This document shows positions 1-8,796 of a stretch of 64,000 nucleotides of DNA, in pieces. This DNA comes from Methanomicrobiales archaeon HGW-Methanomicrobiales-3. GTDB taxonomy: Archaea; Halobacteriota; Methanomicrobia; Methanomicrobiales; Methanospirillaceae. The position numbers and the translations under genes are program-made. Numbering within the stretch: position 1 is the stretch's first letter; each line of letters starts with the position of its first letter. Where the stretch lies: positions 1-64,000 of the forward strand of contig PGYK01000001.1 of assembly GCA_002839605.1 (NCBI GenBank), read 5' to 3'. The notes beneath the pieces are model-generated. The model was not told the origin of the DNA. It did not search any database and saw nothing but the letters and a program-made list of their open reading frames with translations.

Positions 1-159
1 GCAAAATAGCGGGCCGTAAACACCCCCTTTTTCCGGACCTATTTCAGGACAGCCCAAAAAAGGGGCTGCCGGATGGCCGTTATGACCGTTTAAACGGGGT
101 TCGAGTGGAAATTTACCCCCGCTTACGTCGGAGAGGGGGCCAGCTTTTGGTAATTACCC

Positions 160-275
160 AAAGCCTGCTGCACGAGCCGGCACTCCTGGTCGGTCTTTGC
201 CTGCCGGAGGGAGCGGCTGAGTTTGGGGATGTGCGTGACAAGCAGGACCATCTTCTCGTGCCAAATTGCATCATA
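160..275 (-). pseudogene. Remnant of a restriction-methylase C-terminus (duplicate of the 3' part of the gene at 1435-4557)
   Basis: Minus-strand translation ~WHEKMVLLVTHIPKLSRSLRQAKTDQECRLVQQ resembles RHDKMVSLVTHILELNRYLPLAKTDQERRLVQQ of the 1040-aa ORF; nt 164-270 closely match nt ~1540-1646. Confidence 0.75.
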
Positions 276-332
276 CGGAAACGGGGATTATTCTAAGATT
301 ACCCTAAACGAAAAAAATTTTTGAAACGCCAA

Positions 333-1454
333 TTAGATGTGTTTTAGTATTTCCGTTGTATAAAAATCCAAAATGCGATTTAGTTCATTGAATGGGAGCT
401 CATTTACTTTTAAAATGTTGCCGTGACTCATATCATCTCTCGTCTTCTTACATTTAATAAAATCATTCACATCATCGGAATAGTGTTCAGGGTTTAAGGT
501 GCCAGCGATAAAACAAAACTTTATAGCGAGTGTCATTCTATTCGTATCTTCAAAATTACTATCGAAAAGAGGAGTTACTTTCGATTCATCATACCCTTCG
601 CTTTCCTTCAAGTAAGTTTCAGACTGGCTTTTTTCGAATATTTTAAACGTTTCATTGGTTAGAATTTCCATGCAAAAAAATCCAAAGAGAAATTTTTTCC
701 ATTTGTCTTTTTCATTAAGCATTGCCATACGCCAATGAACGATTTTGCTTAGTAATTCATTTTGAAGTGCACTCCTCATTACTGAAATCAATTGTTCATG
801 ATCAACTGATTCGTATTTTTTACCTACACTTAAATCACCAATACCAGAGAAAATTCCGGGATTTCTGAAAAAAATAGTTTCATTGACAACAAAAAAATAA
901 TTTTCAACTAACTGCTTCGAGAAAAAAGAATTATCGAATTCTTTCAAGAGACAAAATGCAACTTTGTCAAAGATTTCAGTATACGGTAATTCTTTAAGAC
1001 CTTTTTTGAAATGATTCAAAAATTTCTGATATTGGGCGGTGGTATCTAGATTGAAATTTTCATATTCGTGAACGTCAATTTTTTCCTCAATTACAATTGT
1101 GGTGTACCACTTAAATTTTGTAAAACGATCAGTATGTAATCTTATTTCAGCAATGGAATCTCTAAGGAGCTCTTCACTTGATTTACTCATATCCACAGAG
1201 TTTCCGAAGGTTGCCTTGAAACGTATCAAATCAATTCCATCGACAGTTTCTTTAGCAGAAATAATGTCTTCAGGGACTTTTCCAAAATAGCACTTTAATT
1301 TGTATCCATCTTCAGGAAAAGCATTGATACACAATGGTTCAATAGGGATGATTTCATTTGAGCTTTCAGGATCATGATAATAGGTATTCGTTGCGTAAAT
1401 CCGAAAAACCACAATTTTCGCACTTTCACAACTTTTATTTTCCAAACCTAACAC
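333..1454 (-). CDS. Hypothetical protein with HEPN-like/ApeA-like C-terminus, AT-rich, 3' of the R-M gene
   Basis: 373-aa ORF; C-terminal RDDMSH fits the HEPN Rx4-6H motif; overlaps end of upstream gene by 20 nt; much more AT-rich than surroundings. Confidence 0.7.
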   Translation of the reverse strand: MLGLENKSCESAKIVVFRIYATNTYYHDPESSNEIIPIEPLCINAFPEDGYKLKCYFGKVPEDIISAKETVDGIDLIRFKATFGNSVDMSKSSEELLRDSIAEIRLHTDRFTKFKWYTTIVIEEKIDVHEYENFNLDTTAQYQKFLNHFKKGLKELPYTEIFDKVAFCLLKEFDNSFFSKQLVENYFFVVNETIFFRNPGIFSGIGDLSVGKKYESVDHEQLISVMRSALQNELLSKIVHWRMAMLNEKDKWKKFLFGFFCMEILTNETFKIFEKSQSETYLKESEGYDESKVTPLFDSNFEDTNRMTLAIKFCFIAGTLNPEHYSDDVNDFIKCKKTRDDMSHGNILKVNELPFNELNRILDFYTTEILKHI

Positions 1455-4400
1455 CCTCCACCACCGCGATCTCCTCCGGTGTCAGCCCGTAGAGCTCGTA
1501 CACCAGCGCATCGATCCGCACGTCCGTTGCATCGATCTCCTGCTGCACGAGCCGGCGCTCCTGGTCGGTCTTCGCCAGCGGGAGGTAGCGGTTCAGTTCC
1601 AGGATGTGCGTTACGAGCGAGACCATCTTGTCGTGCCGGGTCTTGTCCGCGAGCTTGTCGAAGTCGGGGACGTAGATGGGGAAATTTTTCAACACAACAT
1701 ATGCGGGCATAAAAAATCCGCCACGAAGTTTTGGCAAATTTGTTTCGAATAAGAAATTAGTTAATTTACTGTTTAAAATCCCAAGCAAATATTTGTCTGC
1801 TCTGGGCATGATGAAACATTTATTGTTAGCAAAACACTGTGAGTCATCAAATGTAAATTGAGGACCTGAGCAAATTTCTGGATAGATTATTTTTGGTTTT
1901 TCAAATTCATCATAATACTCACAAGCCCGAAGTTCCCACCAATAATCTCCTTTATCACACCGAATGTCAGCGGCTTCTTGGAAGGAGGCTAGATGCTGTG
2001 CCACAACCGGATAGTTTTCTCTGAACCATTTCCATTTATTTTTTGTTTCACCGGATTGTGAGTTTGTCCATCCTTTCGGGATGAAGATCAGGAACTTTTC
2101 ACTTTGAGGATAATTATATCTCTTGATGTTTTTCCCAAGTAGGAACGGTTTAATCAAATCAGCACTTTTTGAATCTTCCTCGATAATTTTATTTTTAATT
2201 TTTACATCAATAACAAATGCTTCGGTAAGACCAGTGATAATACCTCGAAAATCGTCTCCCATTATGTAATCGTCCAAAGATCGTCCCACGCTCTTCAGTT
2301 TCTTCAGCAGCAGCTCCGTCCGCTTGTCGCCGAGCGTCCAGCCGCCGTCCGTGAGCGTGGCCTGCTCGATGGGGTGCCGGTGCGTTTGCACATAATCCGC
2401 CAGGTCCGGGAAGTCGAGCGTCTCAACCTTTGAGATGCAGATCTCTTTGGCCGGCTTCGCGTTCCGGACCCGGAGGATGCACGGGTACGTGGTCGCACTC
2501 TTGAAAACCGGGAGATCACCGAAGTCCACGATCTCCTCGATCTGTTTTGTCAGCAGGAACTTCCGGAGCGGCTTGCCATAGTTCGCCCGCATCCACTTGT
2601 TCGCCACAATGTACGAGAAGATCCCGCCGGGACGCAACAGCGAGATGCCCTTCTCAATGAAATACGCGTACAGGTCGGCAGTCCCCTGGTACACCGCGTA
2701 GTGCGACTGGTAGTAATTCTTCTGGTCCTTTAAGGACTCCTGCCGGACGTACGGCGGGTTGCCGATCACCACATCGAACCCGCCCGCCTTCATCACATCG
2801 GAAAATTCGGCCTGCCAGTCGAACGCGTTCGTCCGCTTCCGCTCCCGCATATTGAACGGGTGCTCCTGCTTCAGGTCAAAATAGTCCGGCGCAACAAGCG
2901 AGTTCCCGCACCGGATGTTCCGGTGCAGCGAAGGCAGCGCCCGTTCCGCAGAGATCTTCAGCTGCTTTGAGACATGCTCCTCGCTCTCCTCTTCAAGTAC
3001 CTTTAAGAGCAGCGAGAGTTTCGTCACCTCGACAGCCTGCGTGTCGATGTCCACACCATAGATATTGTTTAAGAGGATCCGCTTACGCTCGGCGGTGGTC
3101 AGCTTCCAGTCGCTGCGCATCTTCGAGGGATCGCCTACCGCAGCCTTGTAGATCGGCAGCTCGTACGTACCCTCCTTCTTCGCCGCCCTGCCGGAGGCAG
3201 CCGGGTCCGGCAGGAGCGTTCGGACTTCCGGTGCCGAGGCGGACTTATCCTTCAGTACCGGCACCAGCTTCTCGATGTACCAGTCGCGGTGCCAGTCCAG
3301 CAGGAACTGGTATGCCCCTAAAAGGAACGAGCCGGAACCGCAGGCGGGATCAACGATCGAAAGCTTCGAAACCTCGCGGGGTGTTTTACCCCGTACCTGT
3401 TCGCCCACCGTCTTCTTCACGATGTAATGGACGATGTACGGGGGCGTGTAGAAAACCCCGCCGGCTTTTCGGACCTCCGGCTTATCCTCCACATCGGCCC
3501 GGTGCGCTGCCGTGAGTTTGATCACCTTCCCCAGGAACTGCTCGTACACCTGCCCGAGGATCTCGGCCGGGATCACCGAAAACTCGTACGGGCTCTCGGG
3601 ATAATAGAGCCGGTTGATGATCGTCTTTAAGACTGCATTGTCAATGACCAGCGTGGGCGTGAGCGCGTCCGGCATCTCGTCACGATCCGGTTCCGCGGTG
3701 AAATGGAAAAGCCCGGAATTGTACTTGTCGTCCGCGCTCTGGAACTGCTCGCAGAGCCGCGAGTAAACCGCCTCGTCACGGGAGAGCGCATGCAGGGACT
3801 CGTACTTCTCGATCCCCCGGTCCTCGCAGATCCGCAGGAAGATGATCCGGTCGATGATCAACTGGACGGCAGTGTTGACCTCTTCCTGGGAGAGGCCGAT
3901 ATTGCGCAGCGCAATATTTCGTGCCAGAAGAAGCCGCCAGTTCTCGATATCCTCTAAAAACTTCTCATCAACACCGGCAGTCCCGTGCTTCTCGCCGTTC
4001 GTTGCAACATACCGGTCGAACGATCCCTTCTGGATACCCTCCGGAGAAAAAACCGCAGCGATCCGGTCCCACCGTTTCTCGTACTCGGTGTACGGGAAGA
4101 ACGCGATCCGGGCCGTTGCTGCCGTGTCTTCCTTCCGGATCGGGACATTGCAGTCATAGACCGCAAACTCCTCAAAATTCGTCAGGATCGAGAGTTTCAG
4201 GCCGGCATTCCATGCATACCGGCGCAGCTGGATCGCGGAGTCCACGTCGTCTTTGATCGGCACGGCAGGTTTCTTGGCCTCGCAGATGAACTTGCGTGCC
4301 CCGCCGACCCGGAACGAGTAGTCGATGCGTTTGGTCTGGCCACGGATCCGGATCGGGTCTTCGTGGGCAACCTCCTTGTATGCTTCCGACCAGCCCCGGT

Positions 4401-4557
4401 TATTGTCAACATCCCAGCCAAGCGCCCGGAAGAACTGGTCAAGATACTCGCGTCGGAGCTCCGTCTCGTTCTTCTGCCCCTTGTGGTAATCCCGGCGGTT
4501 GGCCTCGTACCGCTGGACAAGAACCTGAACCGCTCCTGGTGCCGGCATTACAGACAA
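1435..4557 (-). CDS. Type IIG-like (Eco57I family) restriction endonuclease/N6-adenine methyltransferase
   Basis: 1040-aa ORF; GGVFYTPPYIVHYIV, VDPACGSGSFLLGAYQFLLDWH (SAM motif) and NPPYVRQE (motif IV NPPY); N-terminal nuclease-like region (RIDYSFRVGGARKFICEAKKP). Confidence 0.92.
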   Translation of the reverse strand: MSVMPAPGAVQVLVQRYEANRRDYHKGQKNETELRREYLDQFFRALGWDVDNNRGWSEAYKEVAHEDPIRIRGQTKRIDYSFRVGGARKFICEAKKPAVPIKDDVDSAIQLRRYAWNAGLKLSILTNFEEFAVYDCNVPIRKEDTAATARIAFFPYTEYEKRWDRIAAVFSPEGIQKGSFDRYVATNGEKHGTAGVDEKFLEDIENWRLLLARNIALRNIGLSQEEVNTAVQLIIDRIIFLRICEDRGIEKYESLHALSRDEAVYSRLCEQFQSADDKYNSGLFHFTAEPDRDEMPDALTPTLVIDNAVLKTIINRLYYPESPYEFSVIPAEILGQVYEQFLGKVIKLTAAHRADVEDKPEVRKAGGVFYTPPYIVHYIVKKTVGEQVRGKTPREVSKLSIVDPACGSGSFLLGAYQFLLDWHRDWYIEKLVPVLKDKSASAPEVRTLLPDPAASGRAAKKEGTYELPIYKAAVGDPSKMRSDWKLTTAERKRILLNNIYGVDIDTQAVEVTKLSLLLKVLEEESEEHVSKQLKISAERALPSLHRNIRCGNSLVAPDYFDLKQEHPFNMRERKRTNAFDWQAEFSDVMKAGGFDVVIGNPPYVRQESLKDQKNYYQSHYAVYQGTADLYAYFIEKGISLLRPGGIFSYIVANKWMRANYGKPLRKFLLTKQIEEIVDFGDLPVFKSATTYPCILRVRNAKPAKEICISKVETLDFPDLADYVQTHRHPIEQATLTDGGWTLGDKRTELLLKKLKSVGRSLDDYIMGDDFRGIITGLTEAFVIDVKIKNKIIEEDSKSADLIKPFLLGKNIKRYNYPQSEKFLIFIPKGWTNSQSGETKNKWKWFRENYPVVAQHLASFQEAADIRCDKGDYWWELRACEYYDEFEKPKIIYPEICSGPQFTFDDSQCFANNKCFIMPRADKYLLGILNSKLTNFLFETNLPKLRGGFFMPAYVVLKNFPIYVPDFDKLADKTRHDKMVSLVTHILELNRYLPLAKTDQERRLVQQEIDATDVRIDALVYELYGLTPEEIAVVEGVRFGK

Positions 4558-4657
4558 CGCCTCATGTATGATACGTAGCCGTCGTTTTACTATCTGTCTT
4601 TCGTTTATGATACACCAAAAACTCTCCCGGAACGCTGGGGGGAAAAAGTGACGGGAT

Positions 4658-4963
4658 CTATGTCCCCTTCATCTGGTGGATCCGGATAAGACCGGCACAG
4701 GACTTGCAGGTATAGAACTCGTCCTTCCAGCAGTCCCCGCACCCCCAGCGCCCGCAGAGCACGCACTGGCGGAGTTCAGAGACCGGGTGCGGCGTGGAAC
4801 AGAGATCGCACAGGTACTGCGAGAAGGTGTGGGGATCCTTGAACGGAGGTTCCCCCTGCTTGCGGATAACCGCGATCTCCTTTTTCAGCTCGCGGAGACG
4901 ATCCGGTGCATCCTTACTTTTTGGCGCTTCCTTTCTGAGCCAGTTCTGTTTCCAGAGCGTCAA
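4658..4963 (-). CDS. Small zinc-ribbon protein with coiled-coil N-terminus
   Basis: 101 aa; CDLCSTPH...CVLCGRWGCGDC...CKSC; overlaps the upstream ORF in the same direction. Confidence 0.7.
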   Translation of the reverse strand: MTLWKQNWLRKEAPKSKDAPDRLRELKKEIAVIRKQGEPPFKDPHTFSQYLCDLCSTPHPVSELRQCVLCGRWGCGDCWKDEFYTCKSCAGLIRIHQMKGT

Positions 4964-5270
4964 GGCGTGCCTCCAGTGAGACGAGCGTGTCCTGCATTGC
5001 AGACTCGTAGGTTTTCAGTTCGGCAAGACGGGCTTCGTCCTGCTCGATCCCGCGGAGCTTCTGCTCCTTAAAAGTGCGGAGCCGGGGCCGGGTGACCAGC
5101 TGCCACTCGTCCACCAGGCTCTGGAACCTCCGGTCAAGGTACTCGTCCACCCGGCTCTCCACCGGGCGGGAGAGCGAGATGTTCCCTTTCTGGCCACGGA
5201 AGAAGTAATAGACGAGGAAGAGGGTGACAAGCAGGACAAACGCGAGGAGGATGAATTCCAACGGTTCCAT
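4914..5270 (-). CDS. Small membrane-anchored coiled-coil protein (EEWDL-type paralog 1)
   Basis: 118 aa; N-terminal TM helix then YLDRRFQSLVDEWQLVTRPRL and coiled coil. Confidence 0.75.
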   Translation of the reverse strand: MEPLEFILLAFVLLVTLFLVYYFFRGQKGNISLSRPVESRVDEYLDRRFQSLVDEWQLVTRPRLRTFKEQKLRGIEQDEARLAELKTYESAMQDTLVSLEARLDALETELAQKGSAKK

Positions 5271-5272
5271 AA

Positions 5273-5494
5273 TCAGGCCCTCTTTTTGAGTTTTCCTGCA
5301 CGGGTCTCAAGCTCGGTCAGCTTGTCAGCAGCGGACTTTTCGAAGGTTTTGAGCCCGGGAATCTCCCGCTCCAGTGCATCCAGTCGCAGCGTGAGATCTG
5401 ACAGATCTGCCCGGTTGGCGAGGTCCCATTCCTCGACAATGGCCTGCATCCGCCGGTCCACGTACGCGTTGAGATACGAGTTCATGCCGATCAT
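5273..5494 (-). CDS. Small coiled-coil protein (EEWDL-type paralog 2)
   Basis: 73 aa; YVDRRMQAIVEEWDLANRADL then coiled coil; 2-nt gap to downstream gene, overlaps upstream gene. Confidence 0.75.
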   Translation of the reverse strand: MIGMNSYLNAYVDRRMQAIVEEWDLANRADLSDLTLRLDALEREIPGLKTFEKSAADKLTELETRAGKLKKRA

Positions 5495-5808
5495 GGTTTC
5501 TCCTCCAGCGAACTTATCAGGCGGTCAAGCGCTTTTGCCCGTGACTCGATAGCCATCTTTCCCGCGTACAGGCTGCTGATCTCGTCCGTTACCCGGAGAA
5601 GACGGATCTCCAGCGTATCCAGATCGGGCTCGGTCACAAGGTCCCATTCCTCGATGATGGCCGCAAAGTGCTCATCGAAATAGCGGTCAAGCGACCGGTC
5701 AAGGGTCGGGACTCGGGATTCGATGGTTCCCTGGATTTGGGAGAACGAGTCCCAGAACGACCCTGCGGTACCATGCTCTTCCGGGTTCTGGCTGATTGCC
5801 GGGTACAT
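5491..5808 (-). CDS. Small coiled-coil protein (EEWDL-type paralog 3)
   Basis: 105 aa; YFDEHFAAIIEEWDLVTEPDL then coiled coil. Confidence 0.75.
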   Translation of the reverse strand: MYPAISQNPEEHGTAGSFWDSFSQIQGTIESRVPTLDRSLDRYFDEHFAAIIEEWDLVTEPDLDTLEIRLLRVTDEISSLYAGKMAIESRAKALDRLISSLEEKP

Positions 5809-5811
5809 GAT

Positions 5812-6195
5812 CTACTTCACCTTCCGCTCCTGCACCTCTTCGTTTGCAAGGAGGTTGTCCAGTTTGCGCTCCCTGACCCGGTTTTCGAGCCGGGCTAAGC
5901 GGGTCTCAAGGAGTTTTTCCTTGGCAAAGACCGAGGTTGCAAGGACTTCGTTCTCCTCTTCCACCTGGAGAATCGCCGAGGTCTGTTCCGCGGAGAGCCG
6001 GGTGAACGGGAACCCCTTCTGCGCCTCGTGCTGCTGGAGAAGTTTGAGCTTGTCGCGCTCCAGTTCCAGCTCGACCGAGCGGTTGGCAGTCTTCATGATC
6101 CGGATCTCGCGGATGACAAGGTAGACTATCACCATGCCAAGAAGGATCAGGATTCCCGTAATGACCGTGTCGCTGATTATTGCTTCTGTTGCCAT
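5812..6195 (-). CDS. Small membrane-anchored coiled-coil protein
   Basis: 127 aa; N-terminal TM (TGILILLGMVIVYLVI) plus long coiled coil; 3-nt gap to next gene. Confidence 0.75.
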   Translation of the reverse strand: MATEAIISDTVITGILILLGMVIVYLVIREIRIMKTANRSVELELERDKLKLLQQHEAQKGFPFTRLSAEQTSAILQVEEENEVLATSVFAKEKLLETRLARLENRVRERKLDNLLANEEVQERKVK

Positions 6196-6239
6196 TGATT
6201 CATCTCTTGTTTATCATGGGTTGGGGCACCGGGGCACGA

Positions 6240-6749
6240 TCAGAGGTCGTCCTTTGGGCCGGTTGCCTTCTTCACCGTTTTTTTCACGGTATCGGCCGTG
6301 CTTGTTGCAGCCTTTCCGATACTGTCCGATGCTTTCTTCGCCTCTTTTTTCAACGAATCCGCCGTCTTTTCCGCGCCGGTCTTCACTTCTCCTGCGGTTT
6401 TCCTGACAGCATCGTCGAGTTTGTCAACACCTTTGGTAAAGGCAATGTTGGCCTCAGCGGCTGCCTTCCGGACCTTCTCCTCAAGAGGCGGGGTTTTCTT
6501 AACCAGGACTTCGCCGCCGTCAAGGAGACCCAGCACTTCAAGATCTTCGGCGCTGACCCGGATCTGCCCTTCCTGCACCATGGTGTCAGCAACAACCACG
6601 GTGGTGACAGTCTGCTGCGTGGCATCATTGACGAGATCCACATGATCCCCGTCTTTGATCCCGAGTTCGGGCAGGTGGGCGACATTGAGCCTGACCCGGC
6701 CTTCGCTCGGAAATGCCCGCTTTCGTATGATTAACCGGAGTTCCTGCAT
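6240..6749 (-). CDS. CDC48 N-domain-like double-psi beta-barrel protein with LEA-like amphipathic C-terminus
   Basis: Start at internal Met (MQELRLII); VRLNVAHLPELGIKDGDHVDLV...GQIRVSAEDLEVLGLLDGGEVLVKK resembles CDC48/VAT N-domain; C-terminus of Ala/Lys-rich repeats. Confidence 0.65.
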   Translation of the reverse strand: MQELRLIIRKRAFPSEGRVRLNVAHLPELGIKDGDHVDLVNDATQQTVTTVVVADTMVQEGQIRVSAEDLEVLGLLDGGEVLVKKTPPLEEKVRKAAAEANIAFTKGVDKLDDAVRKTAGEVKTGAEKTADSLKKEAKKASDSIGKAATSTADTVKKTVKKATGPKDDL

Positions 6750-6961
6750 AGAGGAAAGACGACCCTGTAAAGGTAAATAATTTCCTGATTTGGTATTTCC
6801 ATTGCGCGATTGGAGGAATACCGGAATCGTCATCGGGGAATTCCGGGCGATGTGGATCTGATGCGTGCCTTTTGCGTGCCCGCGACCTGCGGGAGGGATC
6901 TTCCAAACACTGTTATCACGTTGGAACGCCAATACCCTTGCAACAAAACGGGGGAGATAAG

Positions 6962-7900
6962 ATGACACAGCCATGCGAGATGCCCGTACACCAGCTCCAC
7001 GTGAAGCCGAAGATGTCGGTGAACGAGCTGGTCGTTGCAATGGGGGAGGCCGGTGCCTACAACGGGGGATCACTTGCCCGCGCCGCAGATATCTGGGAGC
7101 AGATGCTCAAAGATGAGGAGACAACAAAGTTCTTCGGCCTTGCCGGCGCGATGGTGCCGGCGGGGATGGGCGGGATCGTCTCCGATCTCATCAAAGCCGG
7201 CCACATCGATATCCTCGTCTCGACCGGCGCGAACCTGACGCATGACATCATCGAAGCGATCGGGTGCCGGCACTTCCACGGCACCGCGTTCTGCGATGAC
7301 ATCGAGCTCCGGCATGACGAGATCAACCGGATCTACGATGTGTACCTCCCCAACGATGCCTTCGAACACTTCGAGGAGTTCATGCAGAAGGTCTTTGGCG
7401 AACTCGAACCGGGCTCGACCATCTCCATCTCGGGCCTTCTTGAGCATATCGGAAAGCACGCAAAGTCCGGCATCCTGCATACCGCAGCCCGGAACAATGT
7501 CCCGGTCTACAACCCGGCAGTGCAGGACTCGATGATCGGGCTCCAGTACTGGCTCTTCTCCCAGACCAACAAGGTGACGGTCGATGCCTTTGCCGACATG
7601 CCGGCGCTGATGGACCGGTGCTTCACGGCAAAGAAAGCCGGAGCCATGCTTGTTGGCGGCGGCGTTCCCAAGAACTTCATCCTCCAGAGTATGCTCATGA
7701 CCCCGAACGGGTTCACCTATGCTATCCAGCTGACCGGGGATCGCCCGGACCTTGGCGGGCTCTCGGGCGCAACACTGGACGAGGCCCGGTCCTGGGGGAA
7801 GATCACGGAGGACGCGCAGGCAGTCACCGTGTACGGCGATGCAACGATCACCCTGCCGGTGCTTGCGGCGGCAGTGACGGAGCGGCTCCACCATGGCTGA
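6962..7900 (+). CDS. dys: Deoxyhypusine synthase
   Basis: Family motifs FFGLAGAMVPAGMGGIVSDLI, VSTGANLTHDIIEAIG, VGGGVPKNFILQ; internal ATG chosen. Confidence 0.93.
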   Translation: MTQPCEMPVHQLHVKPKMSVNELVVAMGEAGAYNGGSLARAADIWEQMLKDEETTKFFGLAGAMVPAGMGGIVSDLIKAGHIDILVSTGANLTHDIIEAIGCRHFHGTAFCDDIELRHDEINRIYDVYLPNDAFEHFEEFMQKVFGELEPGSTISISGLLEHIGKHAKSGILHTAARNNVPVYNPAVQDSMIGLQYWLFSQTNKVTVDAFADMPALMDRCFTAKKAGAMLVGGGVPKNFILQSMLMTPNGFTYAIQLTGDRPDLGGLSGATLDEARSWGKITEDAQAVTVYGDATITLPVLAAAVTERLHHG

Positions 7901-8534
7901 CCTGATCCTCGCGCTTGACGCGACCGAGAAGAAGCTGGCGCTGAAGATTGCCCGGGCCGCTGCCCCGCATCTCGATGCCATCAAGCTCGGGTACCCCCTT
8001 ATCCTCTCCTGCGGTCTTGCGTTTGCCGCGGAGTTCGAGGAGTTCGACGTACCCCTCATCGCGGACTTCAAGGTCGCGGACATCCCCAACACCAACCGGC
8101 TGATTGCCGAGCAGGTCTTCGATGCCGGTTTTGCCTCCATCATCTGCCACGGGTTTTGCGGGAAAGATTCGGTGGAGGCCTGTGTAAGCGTTGCCGAAGA
8201 TTATGGCGGGGCGTGCTTTGTTGTGGCGGAGATGAGCCACCCGGGCGCCACCGCGTTCTTCCACGGGGGAGCGGCGGAGAAGATCGCAGAACTCGCCAGG
8301 GAGTGCGGTGCAGACGGGATCATTGCTCCCGCCACAAGGCCGGAGCGCGTCAAAGCCCTGCGGAAGATCGTGGGCACGCGGAAGATCCTCTCCCCGGGCG
8401 TCGGGGCGCAGGGAGGAGATGCGGCAGCGGTTGCAGAGATCGTTGACGGGATCATTGTCGGTCGCGCGATCTACGAATCGGACGATCCGGCCGCAGCCGC
8501 CAGATCGTTCGCGCACGTCCGGCTTGGAAGGTAA
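7893..8534 (+). CDS. pyrF: Orotidine 5'-phosphate decarboxylase
   Basis: LILALD, IKLGYPLIL, IADFKVADIPNTN; overlaps upstream gene by 8 nt. Confidence 0.93.
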   Translation: MADLILALDATEKKLALKIARAAAPHLDAIKLGYPLILSCGLAFAAEFEEFDVPLIADFKVADIPNTNRLIAEQVFDAGFASIICHGFCGKDSVEACVSVAEDYGGACFVVAEMSHPGATAFFHGGAAEKIAELARECGADGIIAPATRPERVKALRKIVGTRKILSPGVGAQGGDAAAVAEIVDGIIVGRAIYESDDPAAAARSFAHVRLGR

Positions 8535-8796
8535 CGATTGCGCTTTTCTATGAATAAAAACGGACAAGGGACGGCGATTTGAAAACCGGGGCAGAATCTC
8601 GCTGATTTATTCAGCGGCGAATTTTCGCCCGGTTGGGATAACCGGGCATGAAAATGCCCCTGATTGTATAGTGGTATATAAATGACGGGCTATTTGGGGC
8701 CAGATCCGCGTATGCGCGATTAATAGTGGGTGAATTCGCCTTCCATCCAACCAGAAGGTTCTAAATATTTATTAAGGACTTGTGCGATGTTATACT

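Noticed and set aside
105-296. 63-aa plus-strand ORF at the window start
   Set aside because: The opposite strand matches the R-M C-terminus; treated as pseudogene remnant on minus strand
7070-8143. 357-aa minus-strand ORF over dys/pyrF
   Set aside because: Antisense to two recognised enzymes; composition artefact
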